DNA of 64,000 bases from Chlorella sorokiniana. Taxonomy: Eukaryota; Chlorophyta; Trebouxiophyceae; Chlorellales; Chlorellaceae. Positions 32,220 to 40,845 of the stretch are shown in pieces. The notes under the pieces were generated by a model. The model was not told where the DNA came from, did no database searches, and saw only the letters and a list, made by a program, of their open reading frames with translations. The position numbers were made by a program, and so were the translations under genes. Every line of letters begins with the position of its first letter. The first letter of the stretch is position 1. Location of the stretch: assembly GCA_025917655.1 (NCBI GenBank), contig CP084612.1, forward strand, positions 1,922,001 to 1,986,000, given 5' to 3'.

Positions 32220-32531
32220 ATGGACCCGGCTATGGTGGTCGCGGTCCTGGTCGCCGTCGCGCTGGCCGCCGCGTGCCTGAGCATGGCCTGGGCGTGGGCT
32301 GCCGGAGACCGTGCTGGCGCCCGCGAAGACCGTGCTGGCGCCCGCGAAGACCGTGCCGGGCGCCCGCGAAGACCGTGCTGGCGCCCGCGAGGACCGCGCC
32401 GGGCCCCAGACTCGAACGAGTGCATGTGCCCAATGCTTTACAGTCCTGTGTGCGCCGGTAAAACGTACTCGAGTTCGTGCAACGCAAAGTGCGACGGGCA
32501 CACAGAATGGACGCGGGGCCCTTGTGACTGA
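32220..32531 (+). CDS. Membrane-anchored or secreted Kazal-type inhibitor-like protein
   Basis: The ATG at 32220 starts a 103-residue intact protein. Residues 3-23 form a hydrophobic signal/anchor (AMVVAVLVAVALAAACLSMAW). A Gly/Ala/Arg/Asp-rich linker coded by 21-bp repeats follows (32313-32400). The last 40 residues form a Kazal domain, with CMCPMLYSPVCAGKTY and four more Cys in the C-x4-C-x3-C-x8-C order. Kazal domains inhibit serine proteases. In a virus this could protect virions or act at the cell surface. The late-type promoter suggests a virion or exported protein. Family assignment is firm, target unknown. Confidence 0.75.
   Translation: MDPAMVVAVLVAVALAAACLSMAWAWAAGDRAGAREDRAGAREDRAGRPRRPCWRPRGPRRAPDSNECMCPMLYSPVCAGKTYSSSCNAKCDGHTEWTRGPCD
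32313..32400. repeat. 21-bp minisatellite in the Kazal gene
   Basis: About four units based on GCGCCCGCGAAGACCGTGCT, the third disturbed by a one-base change of register. It encodes the linker between the anchor and the Kazal domain. Confidence 0.8.
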
Positions 32532-32884
32532 TCGCAACCGGCTACGGCAGCAGCGACTTCAACTCGTAGTCGCGCTTCCGCATGTTCAGCAGCTCTCTCT
32601 CGATGTCGTTGGCTCGGGCAGCTTTGGCGTGGGCGGCACACGGTTTCCAGCCTCCTTCGGGGCTCTTTCCAGAGATGTCGGACGCGCCGCACTTCTCGCA
32701 CTTCAATAGGGTCGGGAGCACGCCGCGCGGCGCCAGGAACGGCACGTCCAGCGCGTCCAGGGTGGAGCAGATCTCTTCAAAAGACTCGTCTCGCACTCGT
32801 TCCGTGACGTTGCGGTACCAGAGATCGCTCAAGACCTCGCCGTCACATTCGAAGCCTCCGCACCGACGCAACGAAGCGACCCGG

Positions 32885-33003
32885 TGTCACAGCACCGGCC
32901 ACAGCACCGGTCACGGCGAAGTGCACCGTGCACGGCACCCGCCACAGCGCCACAGCACCGGCCACAGCACCCGCCACGGCGCCGCAGCACCGGCCAGAGC
33001 ACC
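32885..33003. repeat. CACAGCACCGGC tandem repeat inside the coiled-coil/zinc gene
   Basis: Imperfect 12- to 18-bp units (CACAGCACCGGC, CACAGCACCCGC) separate two conserved coding stretches of the minus-strand gene. Confidence 0.8.
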
Positions 33004-33148
33004 TTGCTTGCGGAGGTTGTCCATGCACTCGTGCGGCGCCTCGCCATCCTCGTCTCGGGCCAGGATGACGGCAGCCATGACCAGGCTGGGACCCTTCACG
33101 CCGTGCGCCGTGACCACCTGCGGCACCGGGCGCTGGCACCAGGCGGTC

Positions 33149-33238
33149 GCACGGCTGGCGCGGTCGCACGGCTGGCGCGGTCGCACGGAGCGCGCGGTCG
33201 CACGGAGCGCGCGGTCGCACGGAGCGCGCGGTCGCAAG
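33149..33238. repeat. 17-bp minisatellite inside the coiled-coil/zinc gene
   Basis: About five units on GCGCGGTCGCACGGAGC or GGCGCGGTCGCACGGCT interrupt the minus-strand reading frame. With a 17-bp period, each added unit changes the frame. Confidence 0.85.
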
Positions 33239-34205
33239 GCGCTGGCAGCAGCGTACCTTGTTGACGTTGCCCAAAGACTCGCCGTCGGGCGCCTTCATGC
33301 GAAAGCGGGCGGCGCAACCGACGCAGCTCTCCTCCAGCTTGGCGTAGACCAGCTCCTTGCCTTGTATCTGCCCCTGGGCCATCCCCGTTTTCTTGACACT
33401 TTCCAGCTCCTCGGGCGAGCCAGGTCGAGTGGAGTTTCAAAGAGCTTGTCCTCCGCCTCTTTCAGCTCTGCCAACCTTTTGTCCTTGGCTGCCCGCTCGG
33501 CGTCCTTGGCTGCCAGCTCGGCGTCCTTGGCTGCCACCTCGGCGTCCTTGGCCGCCAGCTCGGCGTCCTTGGCCGCCAGCTCGGCGTCCTTGGCTGCCAG
33601 CTCGGCGTCCTTGGCTGCCAGCTGGTCGCGCAGGGCGGCGATGGTCTCTTCGTCCCGGACGACTGCCTGCATGTACTCTTGCTCCAGCTGCTTCCAGCTA
33701 ACCACCGCCTGCTCCAGCGGAGTGGGCTCTGTGTCTTCCTCTGCGCGGCGCACGGGGCAAAGGGCGGCGCGGGGTCGCGCGGGGCTGACGCAGGCTCTGG
33801 CCCGCGGGCCCCGACAGAGTACGCACGGCACGGACCTTGTTTCTTCCGTTTCCTCTGATGCCTGGTGCCGGTGCTGGGCCCCGCGCCCGCGGACTTCTTT
33901 TTGCGGGCTCATGGTTTCCGGCCGCGCGTGCGTGAGACCTGAAACAACCCGCAAACACGTGAGACCAGACAACCAGGGCACCTCCCGCGCCCGGGCAAGA
34001 GCCAGGCCAGGGTCGCGCGCGACCTGCTGTGCTGGACCTGCCGCGCTGCGCCTGTCCGTGTCCACGCATCTGTCCGTGTCCGCGCTTCTGTCCAAAACGT
34101 GCTGTTTGCCCCGCGCCCGTGCTGCGCGGCCAAGATCGCGCGCCCCAGAACGCGGGCTCGTGAGACGCGGGGCTCAGAACCAGAACCGCGGGGCTGCACT
34201 CGCGC

Positions 34206-35696
34206 ATGAACACTGGCCCGGGGGACACTGGCCCGGAGACGCACGAGGCGGCCGGCCCCGTGGCGCCGGGCCTGAGCCACCACGCCCCGCTCCGGCTGGA
34301 CTCTGACACGAGCCAGTACGCGCGGGCTTTGGTGACGCTGCTGGAACCTGTCACCCGCGACAGACACGCCGCGGCGAGGCTGCTGGCCCTGTCGCCTCTC
34401 GCGCGGGGCCGCCTGAAGTGCTCGTCGTGCAACGGCCTGGCGAGCCCGGTGGCGTGCACGCGGGCAAAGGTCTGTTCGGCTGCCTGACTTGGCCTGGCTG
34501 GCTGGTGCCTGGCTGGCTGACTGGCGCCTGACCCGGCTCGGCTCGACTTGGTGCAGGCACCGACGCCCGGGCCGATCGACCTGGGCGAGGACGAGGTTCT
34601 GTGCAGGTCGTGTGCGCCGCCCGACGCGCAGGCCTGGGTGGTTGAGACGGACGACGACCGCGAGTTCGTGGCGTGGGTGATGGACAGCGCGGTCTTCGCG
34701 CCCCTTGAACAGGCACGCTTTTGTGGCCTCGGCGCTGTGTTTGGCCTCGGCCGCGCGCTGACCTGGAATGTGCGTGTTGCAGCCCGCCGACTGCATCGAG
34801 CTCCGGGCCAGCGTCAAGGCTGGCGTGTCACCTTTCGACGACCTGGGCGACCCCGTGGTCGCGGAAGACCTTGCCCGCTGGCTGCTGGACCTGGAGCCGA
34901 GCGTCCTGCACGACTTGTTGGGCATCGTGCGTGACTCGCCGACCGGGCATATGGAGGCGCTCGAGCTGTTGAGCGCGGGCGTCGTCCGCATCCCGTTGGT
35001 GACCACCGAGCGCGGCTCGCCGTTGTTCAGGGCGGTGAACGAGGTGCTGGGCCGCTTTGACGACCTGGACTCCCAGTACAACCCCGCCCAGCGCCGCTGC
35101 GAGACCGTGATGCTCCTGGCCGACGCGGTCGACGTCTGCGCGGCCGAGGCCAAGCGCAAGCGCAAGCGCCAGCGCCTCCGCGGCACCCACCTCCACCAGG
35201 ACTGGGGGTGCGCCCTGAACGTGGCGGTCGCGATTCGTGGCGCGACGGCCCAGTCGGCTCTGGCGGTGTGGATGGTGATCCACCCGCTGGCCGCCGACCG
35301 CGCCCTGGACCTGGCCCGCGAGGACCCCGGCTGCCCGGCCGCCTGGACGTCTGGGCTCCGTGGCAGATGACGCGGCTGCAGTCGCGCGTGGGCCGCCTGC
35401 CGGACTGGTCGCTGGGCGTGACGCTCATCTGGCAGCGCCACTTGGACGCGGTGCAGATCCCCCGGCTTCCCCACGCCGTGACGAACTTGCAGCCGTGCGT
35501 CAAGGTGGCGTGCGACGGCGTGCAGATCGACTCGCTGCCCTGGTTCGCGGAGATGCAGAACACGATGGGGCGCCGCTTTGGGTACGGCCGGCAGAACCCG
35601 GCGGACTACGTGGAGCTGTCGGACCGGTGCTTCGCGAGGCTGCCGGGCCTCCGCAACGACGTCTTTGCGGTTCCCCACCAGCCTGTGACCTTGTGA
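34206..35696 (+). pseudogene. Large viral zinc-finger protein, frameshifted
   Basis: ATG 34206 starts MNTGPGDTGPETHEAAG. A RING-like half-motif LKCSSCNGLASPVAC ends this frame (34487). After a short CTGGCTGGCTGG repeat, a second frame continues VLCRSCAPPDAQAWVVETDD (34590-34660). A third frame (34760-35330) has DCIELRASVKAGVSPFDDLG, HDLLGIVRDSPTGHMEALEL and a basic stretch KRKRKRQR. The fourth frame ends MGRRFGYGRQNPADYVELSD and stops at 35694. The four Cys-x2-Cys ligands suggest zinc binding, and the middle is helical. A RING-type ubiquitin ligase is possible but unproven. Several adjoining genes could also explain it. Confidence 0.5.
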
Positions 35697-35772
35697 CCTG
35701 TGACCCTGTGCTTGTGACCTGTGACTCTGTGACCTGTGACATGTGACTCTGTGACCTGTGACTTTGTGACCT
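35690..35772. repeat. TGTGAC-type tandem repeat between convergent genes
   Basis: About ten copies of (C)TGTGAC(Y) in 7- to 8-bp units lie right after the plus-strand stop at 35694 and before the minus-strand stop at 35790. Two smaller GTGAC-rich repeats occupy other convergent junctions. Confidence 0.85.
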
Positions 35773-35789
35773 CGCTCGAGTGTGTTACA

Positions 35790-36314
35790 TCATCGCGAAA
35801 AATCAACCAGTCGGAAAACCTGGCGCCCCAGGTCGGGGCCGAGGCGTCTCAGCGCGGCCGCGGCGGTGACGCGAGTCTTGTCTTTGCTCGTGCCGCTGGG
35901 TCCAGGCACACGCCGCCGCCGCCTCCGCATGGACGACCACGCCGATTGCGCTCCTCGAGGCGTCGCGGAGGTCCAGCGTGCCGAACCAGTCCTGGACCGT
36001 GACGCTTCGGCGCAAGGCCGTGGCCCGGTACGATCGCCACGCCCTGCACGCCGCGTCGCTGCCTCGCTTGAGCCGGGCGCTCGGTCGGTCCCCGGCGTGC
36101 GCGGCCCTGACTTCCGCCAGAAGGACCCGGGCCACGTGCCCGCGCGGGTCGTCCACGCACGCCCGCAGGTCCCTGAGCACGTGCAGCATGTCCAGGCGGG
36201 TCTGGGGAACCCGCACCCGGGGCTGGCTTCGTCTATGTGCCAGCCCCGCGCGATGGCCCGCAAGCCGCCCCGCACGAGGTCCACGACGCACTCTTTCTGC
36301 CCGCGCGTGATCAT
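35790..36314 (-). pseudogene. Viral hypothetical protein with two compensating frame changes
   Basis: ATG 36314 gives MITRGQKECVVDLVRGGLRA and HIDEASPGCG. From about 36200 to 35890 a second frame is better: RLDMLHVLRDLRACVDDPRG and TVQDWFGTLDLRDASRSA. The first frame then resumes to the stop at 35790 (LGPDLGRQVFRLVDF). The 5' and 3' ends share one frame, so the two indels cancel. Family not recognised. Confidence 0.5.
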
Positions 36315-36482
36315 CGACTTGACACGGAATGCGCGGAAAGCCCGGGCCGTGGGCTTTAGGGGCTGGTCGCGCGCCAGGTCGCCCAGCGCGGCCCAGCGTC
36401 GCCGGGGTCAACCGGGTGTCGCTTGGGTGTCTGGGGGTGTCACGAGTTTGAAAACGGCCGGGCGGTCGATCCGGTGCGCACA

Positions 36483-37632
36483 ATGGCGAGCCCTTCGAAG
36501 AGCCACCTGGCAGACGTGATCGTCGAGTACCTGGACCCCCAGGGCCGCCTGGTGTCGCTGCCCTCGTCCCGGTACCTGCTGCACCGCGCGTCCGAGATGA
36601 TGGCGGGGCTGCTGGACTCCGACGTGGTGCACTGCCGCGACGGGGACGGCCTGGTGCGGGTGCGGCTGCCGACGCAGCGGTTCAGCGCCGAGGCGGTGGA
36701 GGACGCGCTGGGCGTGATGCACCTGCGCGCCATGCCGGAGGACGCGGACCGGGCGCTGGCGTCCCTGGGGCCCCTGGACTGGCTGGGCTGCCTGGCGGAG
36801 CGCGGCCCCGCCCGCGCGCCGCGGCGGTCACGGTGAACCGCGTGCAGCGGGAGCGGCCGACGTGGACCAGGGACAACGCTGCGGCGTTCTTCGGGGGCTG
36901 CCGCGGGACCTGGCCCGCGACCTGGTGATGTCGCGCGAGCACCACCGGATCATGGCGGGCAAGTCGGTCCTCGAGCATCTGCGCGTCGCGGCCGCGATCG
37001 GCGTCGACCGGGCGGCCCAGGCCGACCGAGGCCTGGTCAACGTGCTGTTCGAGGTCGTGCTGTACTCGGACGTGGACTTTTGCAAGAACCTGTCCGCGTC
37101 GCTGGCGGCCGAGCCGGGGCTGTTCCGCGTCGCGCTGTTCTTCTGGCCGCCCGCCGTGGTGGCGCACGTGCTGGCTCGCGCCGACAAGCTGACGCCCGAG
37201 ATCTTCGCGGAGGTCCCGGATCGCGGAAGCGTCGGGCTGCCGGGCTGGGCGCTGCTGCTCAAGTCTGCGCCGGATCTGGTGCGGTCGGCGGCCCCGGGCG
37301 TCGCGGACCTGGCGCAGCCCGGCGGGGACGCGTGCATGCTGTGCGAGACGCCCGCGGGCGTGGAGTGCCTGGTCTTGAGCGAGCGCGGCGCCGGCGACTC
37401 GAGGGACCGCGGCAGGTCGGAGGCGCGGCTGGGCCCCTACGGCGTCATCGCGGGCCCCAAGGACGCGGCGTTCGCGGTGCGCAAGGCCCAGGCGCCGACG
37501 CGGGTGGTCGTCGTGCGCTCGGGCGGCGGCGTCGAGTGGAAGCACCTGACGCAGCGCGCCGGCCTGACCCACCGCGTGCTGCGGCGCAACTTTCTGTACG
37601 CGTGCTTCGTGGCACCTTTGTGGCCCAGCTAG
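36483..37632 (+). pseudogene. BTB/POZ-type viral protein, frameshifted
   Basis: From ATG 36483 the first 110 residues show a BTB-like fold signature: HLADVIVEYLDPQGRLV, RYLLHRASEMMAGLLDS and FSAEAVEDALGVMHLRAM. The frame ends at 36836. A second frame briefly carries RDNAAAFFGG. The third (36890-37632) continues LPRDLARDLVMSREHHRIMA and ends VLRRNFLYACFVAPLWPS with TAG at 37630. BTB proteins commonly act as Cul3 adaptors, and NCLDV encode many of them. The C-terminal part (CMLCETPAGVECLVLSER) is beta-rich and not identified. Two frame changes near 36830-36890. Confidence 0.6.
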
Positions 37633-37660
37633 CAGCTTTAAACCGTACGTGTAAAGCTAG
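37628..37660. terminator. Hairpin shared by two convergent viral genes
   Basis: CTAGCAGCTTTA and TAAAGCTAG form an inverted repeat around an 11-base loop. Its right arm overlaps the TAG of the minus-strand gene at 37657, and its left arm touches the TAG of the BTB gene. A transcription or mRNA 3'-end hairpin is likely. Confidence 0.55.
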
Positions 37661-38127
37661 GGCCGCGTGAAGCGCCACCGGGGACCATTGCTGAGTGATT
37701 TGATGCGCTGGTTGACGAGCGCGGCGTGTCGCTCATTGCGGGCTTTGTTGAGCTTTTTCGCGAGCGCCTTGCTGACCCTGCCGTTCCTGAGGCGCGCGTT
37801 GTCCACTTCCCTCTGCACGCGCACGAAGTTTTTCTGGGCCGCGGTGTAGCGCGTGTTGGGGCCGAACTGGGGCCTGGCCTTCACCTGGGCGGCGGCGAAC
37901 GCCTTCTTGGCGTTGGAGAACCGTATTTCGTTTGCCCGCTTGTTGTACGTGTTTGACAGCGTCTTGCGCCACTGGTTCTCTCCGATGTGCATGGTGTTGT
38001 TCGGGTGGCGGACCAGAACCTGGCGCGGCTTGGATTTCCTCATGGCGTTCACGTACGCCTGGAAGAGACCGTCGATCGTCTTGGCTCCAAGCAGAGTCTC
38101 GACGTTCTGTTTCCGGTTCCGGCTCAT
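37657..38127 (-). CDS. Intact highly basic viral protein, 156 residues
   Basis: ATG 38127, chosen because a T-run promoter ends right before it. The protein is Lys/Arg/Asn-rich: ETLLGAKTIDGLFQAYVNAM, RKSKPRQVLVRHPNNTMHIG, then a helical basic tail (VSKALAKKLNKARNERHAAL). The composition suggests a DNA-packing or core virion protein. It diverges from the major capsid gene and shares a 55-bp promoter region with it. No domain is recognised. Confidence 0.65.
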   Translation of the reverse strand: MSRNRKQNVETLLGAKTIDGLFQAYVNAMRKSKPRQVLVRHPNNTMHIGENQWRKTLSNTYNKRANEIRFSNAKKAFAAAQVKARPQFGPNTRYTAAQKNFVRVQREVDNARLRNGRVSKALAKKLNKARNERHAALVNQRIKSLSNGPRWRFTRP

Positions 38128-38182
38128 GCACCGGGCCGAGAAAAATTCGTTCGCGGGGCGGAAAGTTTTCGGGCGCGCGTGC
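38128..38182. promoter_or_regulatory. Divergent late-type promoter (capsid and basic protein)
   Basis: 55 bp between two ATGs. The minus side reads AATTTTTCTCGGCCCGGTGC up to the ATG at 38127. The plus side reads GAAAGTTTTCGGGCGCGCGT then GC before the ATG at 38183. The minus version matches the element upstream of 40556 at 14 or more positions. Confidence 0.75.
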
Positions 38183-39412
38183 ATGGGCGGCGGGCTTGTG
38201 CAAGTGACGCGGCGGGGCGCGGAGGACGGGCCGTTCAACGGGAGCCCCCAGCTGTCGGCGTGGCGCGGCACCTTCAGGCGGGTGTCCAACTTCGCGGTGG
38301 AGACCCTGCCCCTGACGTGGCTGACGCAGCCCGCGTTCGGGCAGACGTGCTCGCTGGCGCTGAGCCGGCTGGGCGACCTTGCGTCGGGCGTGGTGGTGCA
38401 GGCGACGGTGCGCAAGACCTCGGGCGACTTCACGGCCGCGCACTACCCCATCGAGGCGCTACTCAAGTACGTGGCGCTGGTGATCGACGGCACGGTGGTG
38501 GACGCGCACACGAGCGACTGGGCGCGGGTGTACAACGGGCTGCACCTGTCGTACGACGAGTCCGAGAAGTACAAGCGCCTGGCCAACTTCGAGCCGGACG
38601 TGGTGAGCAGCGGCGACCCGGCCACGCAGACCTTTTTGGTGCCGCTGCGGTTCAGCTGGTGCCGGTCGCCCGCGTGCGCGCTGCCGCTGGTGGCCATGGG
38701 GCTGTCGGACGTCAAGCTGCACTTCACGCTGGCCGACGCGGAGCCGCTGGGCCTGGACCCGGCCGTGCTGGACCTCAAGGTGTACTGCGACTACGTGTAC
38801 GTGGACGTGCCCGAGCGCGAGCTCCTGTGCCGGCAGCGGTACGACTTGCTCCTCGAACAGGTCCAGACCAAGACGTTCACGGTGCCGGACCCTTCGCCCG
38901 ACAACATGACGCGGTTCACCGTCAAGCTCAACATGTTCCGGCCGGTCAAGAGCCTGTACTTTTTGATGCGCCACGAGCACGACGGGCACCACGGCCGGTA
39001 CATCGGCGACCCCGACACCGTCCCGCTGGCCCTGACCGCGGACGTGAGCGCGCCGAGCGGGCTGAGCCTGGTGTCCCCGCTGCCGGACTCCCTCGCGCCG
39101 ATCCACACCGCGCAGCTGTTCTTCAACGAGCACGAGCGCACGCCGCCCATGCCCTTTGCGTACTTCAACCGGTACCTGGCGCAGAAGTGCGCGGGTCAGC
39201 CTGTGCCGGGCGTGGGCGTGGTGCCGTTCGGGACGCGGCTGGAGGACTCCGCGCCCGCCGGCACCGCCAACATGTCCGCGGTGGGCGAGCTGCGCCTGGA
39301 CCTGGCCGTGAAGCGCAACGCCAGCCTGGCCGAGCCCAACGACGCGGAGTCCGCCCGCGACATCGGCGGCTTGAAGACCCTGGTGGTCATGGCCTGGGGT
39401 ACAATATTTTGA
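38183..39412 (+). CDS. MCP: NCLDV major capsid protein, intact
   Basis: 409 residues from ATG 38183. The start GGGLVQVTRRGAED then FRRVSNFAVE matches the conserved N-terminus of NCLDV double-jelly-roll capsid proteins, in which a GGL/Q motif leads to Y/F-RR-x-x-N-F. Other typical parts: CSLALSRLGDLASGVVV, FVPLRFSWCR-type (coded as LVPLRFSWCRSPACALPLVA), LYFLMRHE and a C-terminus DIGGLKTLVVMAWGTIF. It would form the trimeric capsomer of an icosahedral shell. It is somewhat short for the family (about 430-550). The frame is unbroken, unlike most neighbours, and the promoter is late type. Confidence 0.92.
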   Translation: MGGGLVQVTRRGAEDGPFNGSPQLSAWRGTFRRVSNFAVETLPLTWLTQPAFGQTCSLALSRLGDLASGVVVQATVRKTSGDFTAAHYPIEALLKYVALVIDGTVVDAHTSDWARVYNGLHLSYDESEKYKRLANFEPDVVSSGDPATQTFLVPLRFSWCRSPACALPLVAMGLSDVKLHFTLADAEPLGLDPAVLDLKVYCDYVYVDVPERELLCRQRYDLLLEQVQTKTFTVPDPSPDNMTRFTVKLNMFRPVKSLYFLMRHEHDGHHGRYIGDPDTVPLALTADVSAPSGLSLVSPLPDSLAPIHTAQLFFNEHERTPPMPFAYFNRYLAQKCAGQPVPGVGVVPFGTRLEDSAPAGTANMSAVGELRLDLAVKRNASLAEPNDAESARDIGGLKTLVVMAWGTIF

Positions 39413-39500
39413 AAGTCGAGGGCGGCCGCGCGACGATGATGTTCCTGTGACCGGTTGTCCTTTTTGTGACTGGACAAAAGTCACGTGGACTGGCCTCGGC
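39413..39500. terminator. Possible hairpin downstream of the capsid gene
   Basis: TGTCCTTTTTGTGACTGGACA (TGTCC/GGACA stem) and an overlapping GTGACT/AGTCAC pair follow the capsid stop near 39457-39486. This may be a transcript 3' end. Confidence 0.4.
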
Positions 39501-39820
39501 ACCATTTCAAGTACGTGTACCGCCCGGACTCCGCAATTTCGCCAGGTACTCGAAACAGAACGAGGACGCGTACAAGCCGCGGGCGCTCCGGCTGTCCCTG
39601 TGCAAGTTCGAGGGCATGGACGAGGCCATGAGAACCGCCGTGACCAACTTGAAGCTGAACAGGCGCAATGTGGGCGCGGGGAGAGACGCTCAGAGGTTGC
39701 GTGAGCTGCCGCTGGAATGCGCGCCGCACAGGCTTTTGGCAACGGACCCCGGGTACTCGAGGAAAACCAACGAGGACACTCGTCGCGCGCGCCTGGCTTC
39801 GCGCGGTGCCTCAGGTCACA
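39447..39820 (+). pseudogene. Broken viral hypothetical protein
   Basis: Two frames contribute: an initial one with GCPFCDWTKVTW and a second from about 39530 with FARYSKQNEDAYKPRALRLS, LCKFEGMDEAMRTAVTNLKL and RRNVGAGRDAQRLRELPLE. The second frame formally runs to 39999, but beyond 39828 it overlaps the antisense family gene. Residue use between 39530 and 39800 looks coding. Family and start are unknown. Confidence 0.35.
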
Positions 39821-39827
39821 CGGGCTT

Positions 39828-40325
39828 TCAGGCGGGCTTTTCGTCCAGCGCTAGGCACCAGTCGACGTGCCGGCGGGGTTCCCAGGTCTTGGCGATGAAT
39901 TCCTGCTTGGCGCGCGCCCAGAACGCGGCGGACCGATCCGCGGCCTCGGCCCAGTCCGCATCGTACATGACCGCGGTTCGGTGCTCGTACCGCACCTGAT
40001 GGTACGCCAGCTCGACAAGGTCCGCCAGGTCCGTCAGGTCCCGGGCCAGAGCGTCTGGAATCTCGGCCGGGTCCAGCAGGACCGGGGCGCGCCGACGTCC
40101 ATGGCGGTGCACTGGAACGTCGGCAGATCGCACGGCGCTCGGTACCAGAAGGTGCCGAACCCCGTGTGGCGAACCGCGAACGCCCTGCACCGGCCGGCGA
40201 CGTCGCGGAAGAGCCCGACGAGGAAAGAGTCGACGAGAGGCTCGAGCTCTTCGCCCGGGAAGTCGCGCACGGCTTTCTCGGACAAACAGACGCGGGCAAT
40301 TCAAAAGCAACCGCCGCCCGTTCAT
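39828..40325 (-). pseudogene. W-P-RH-WCL family protein, member 2, frameshifted
   Basis: ATG 40325 (MNGRRLLLNCPRL) is 23 nt after a GTTTAAAC box. A second frame has SEKAVRDFPGEELEPLVDSF and GRCRAFAVRHTGFGTFWYRA. A third (about 40110-39828) has ELAYHQVRYEHRTAVMYDAD and the signature AKQEFIAKTWEPRRH then VDWCLALDE, with TGA at 39828. The aromatic helix and final W-x-P-x-R-H-x-x-W-C-L motif align with members at 23692, 55017 and 55843. Function unknown. Confidence 0.6.
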
Positions 40326-40347
40326 TGGCCGGTCCGAGCGGGTCACG

Positions 40348-40355
40348 GTTTAAAC
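40348..40355 (-). promoter_or_regulatory. GTTTAAAC box of family member 2
   Basis: Palindromic GTTTAAAC, 23 nt before the ATG at 40325. Confidence 0.6.
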
Positions 40356-40358
40356 GTT

Positions 40359-40556
40359 TCACTGATGTGTTGAAAGGACGCCCTCGTCCGGGTCGAGCCG
40401 GCCCAGGAACTCGGCGACCGCGCGAAGCCTGGCCCCGAACCCGCGCCACGGCCGGCCCCAGCCCAGGACCTCGACGCGGACGCCGTGCCGCTCGGCCGAC
40501 TCGAGGAACTGCGCAAAGTAGCCGCGGGCGTCGGTGGCGTAGGTCACCACCCGCAT
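40359..40556 (-). pseudogene. PLOD-like glycosyltransferase, N-terminal fragment
   Basis: ATG 40556 opens VVTYATDARGYFAQFLESA then VEVLGWGRPWRGFG and LRAVAEFLGRLDPDEG, the first 60 residues of the PLOD-type (collagen galactosyltransferase/lysyl hydroxylase) glycosyltransferase domain. The protein stops at 40359 after 65 residues, before the expected DxD metal-binding motif. No frame downstream restores it, so this is a truncated remnant. The 5' end still carries an intact late-type promoter. Viral PLOD-like GTs glycosylate virion collagens, but this copy is presumably inactive. Confidence 0.6.
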
Positions 40557-40590
40557 GCACCGGGCCTTGAAAAATTTCCCGTCCGGGGTC
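40557..40590. promoter_or_regulatory. Divergent late-type promoter
   Basis: 34 bp separate two divergent ATGs. The minus side reads GAAATTTTTCAAGGCCCGGT then GC and ATG (40556). The plus side reads TTGAAAAATTTCCCGTCCGG then GGTC and ATG (40591). Confidence 0.7.
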
Positions 40591-40836
40591 ATGGCGCCCG
40601 ACGAGCTCGGCTTCGTGGGCATCGCGGTCGTGCTGGTGTGCGTGCTGTCCACCGCGCGCGGCGTGCTGGCCACCGTGACCGCCGTGCCCCTGGTGGCGCA
40701 GGCGCTGCAGCTGCTGGGCCTGGCGTTCCTGGCGCAGCTGGCGTGGCGGCGCTCCGGCGGCCTGCGCGGCCTGGCGGACCGGGTGCCGCGCGTGTCCTGG
40801 CCGACGCCGACCCCGACGCCGGGGCCCTCGAGTTGA
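40591..40836 (+). CDS. Small two-transmembrane viral protein, intact
   Basis: 81 residues. Two hydrophobic helices (LGFVGIAVVLVCVLSTARGV and AQALQLLGLAFLAQLAW) precede a Pro/Thr-rich cytoplasmic or luminal tail (PTPTPTPGPSS). The late-type promoter and size suggest a virion membrane component. Converges on PCNA with a 9-bp gap. Confidence 0.6.
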   Translation: MAPDELGFVGIAVVLVCVLSTARGVLATVTAVPLVAQALQLLGLAFLAQLAWRRSGGLRGLADRVPRVSWPTPTPTPGPSS

Positions 40837-40845
40837 CGTGCAGAG

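Larger units (their letters stand above)
32542..33912 (-). pseudogene. Viral coiled-coil/zinc protein split by two minisatellites
   Basis: ATG 33912 begins MSPQKEVRGRGAQHRHQAS. Near 33700-33470 is a long coiled coil with AELAAKD heptads (seven copies). A second frame has VYAKLEESCVGCAARFRMKA and GESLGNVNKV (33365-33255). Then comes a 17-bp tandem repeat. Then MAAVILARDEDGEAPHECMD, near 33080-33020, and a second repeat tract. The C-terminal part (about 32850-32542) has FECDGEVLSDLWYRN and a zinc-like LKCEKCGASDISG...CAAH, ending at TAG 32542. I infer one gene because the pieces are collinear and each looks conserved, but they could be two. The family is not recognised. Confidence 0.5.

Noticed and set aside
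24950-39540. Similarity between KYRPD at 24962 and KYVYRPD at 39512
   Set aside because: Too short, and the surrounding residues do not match. Not evidence of paralogy.
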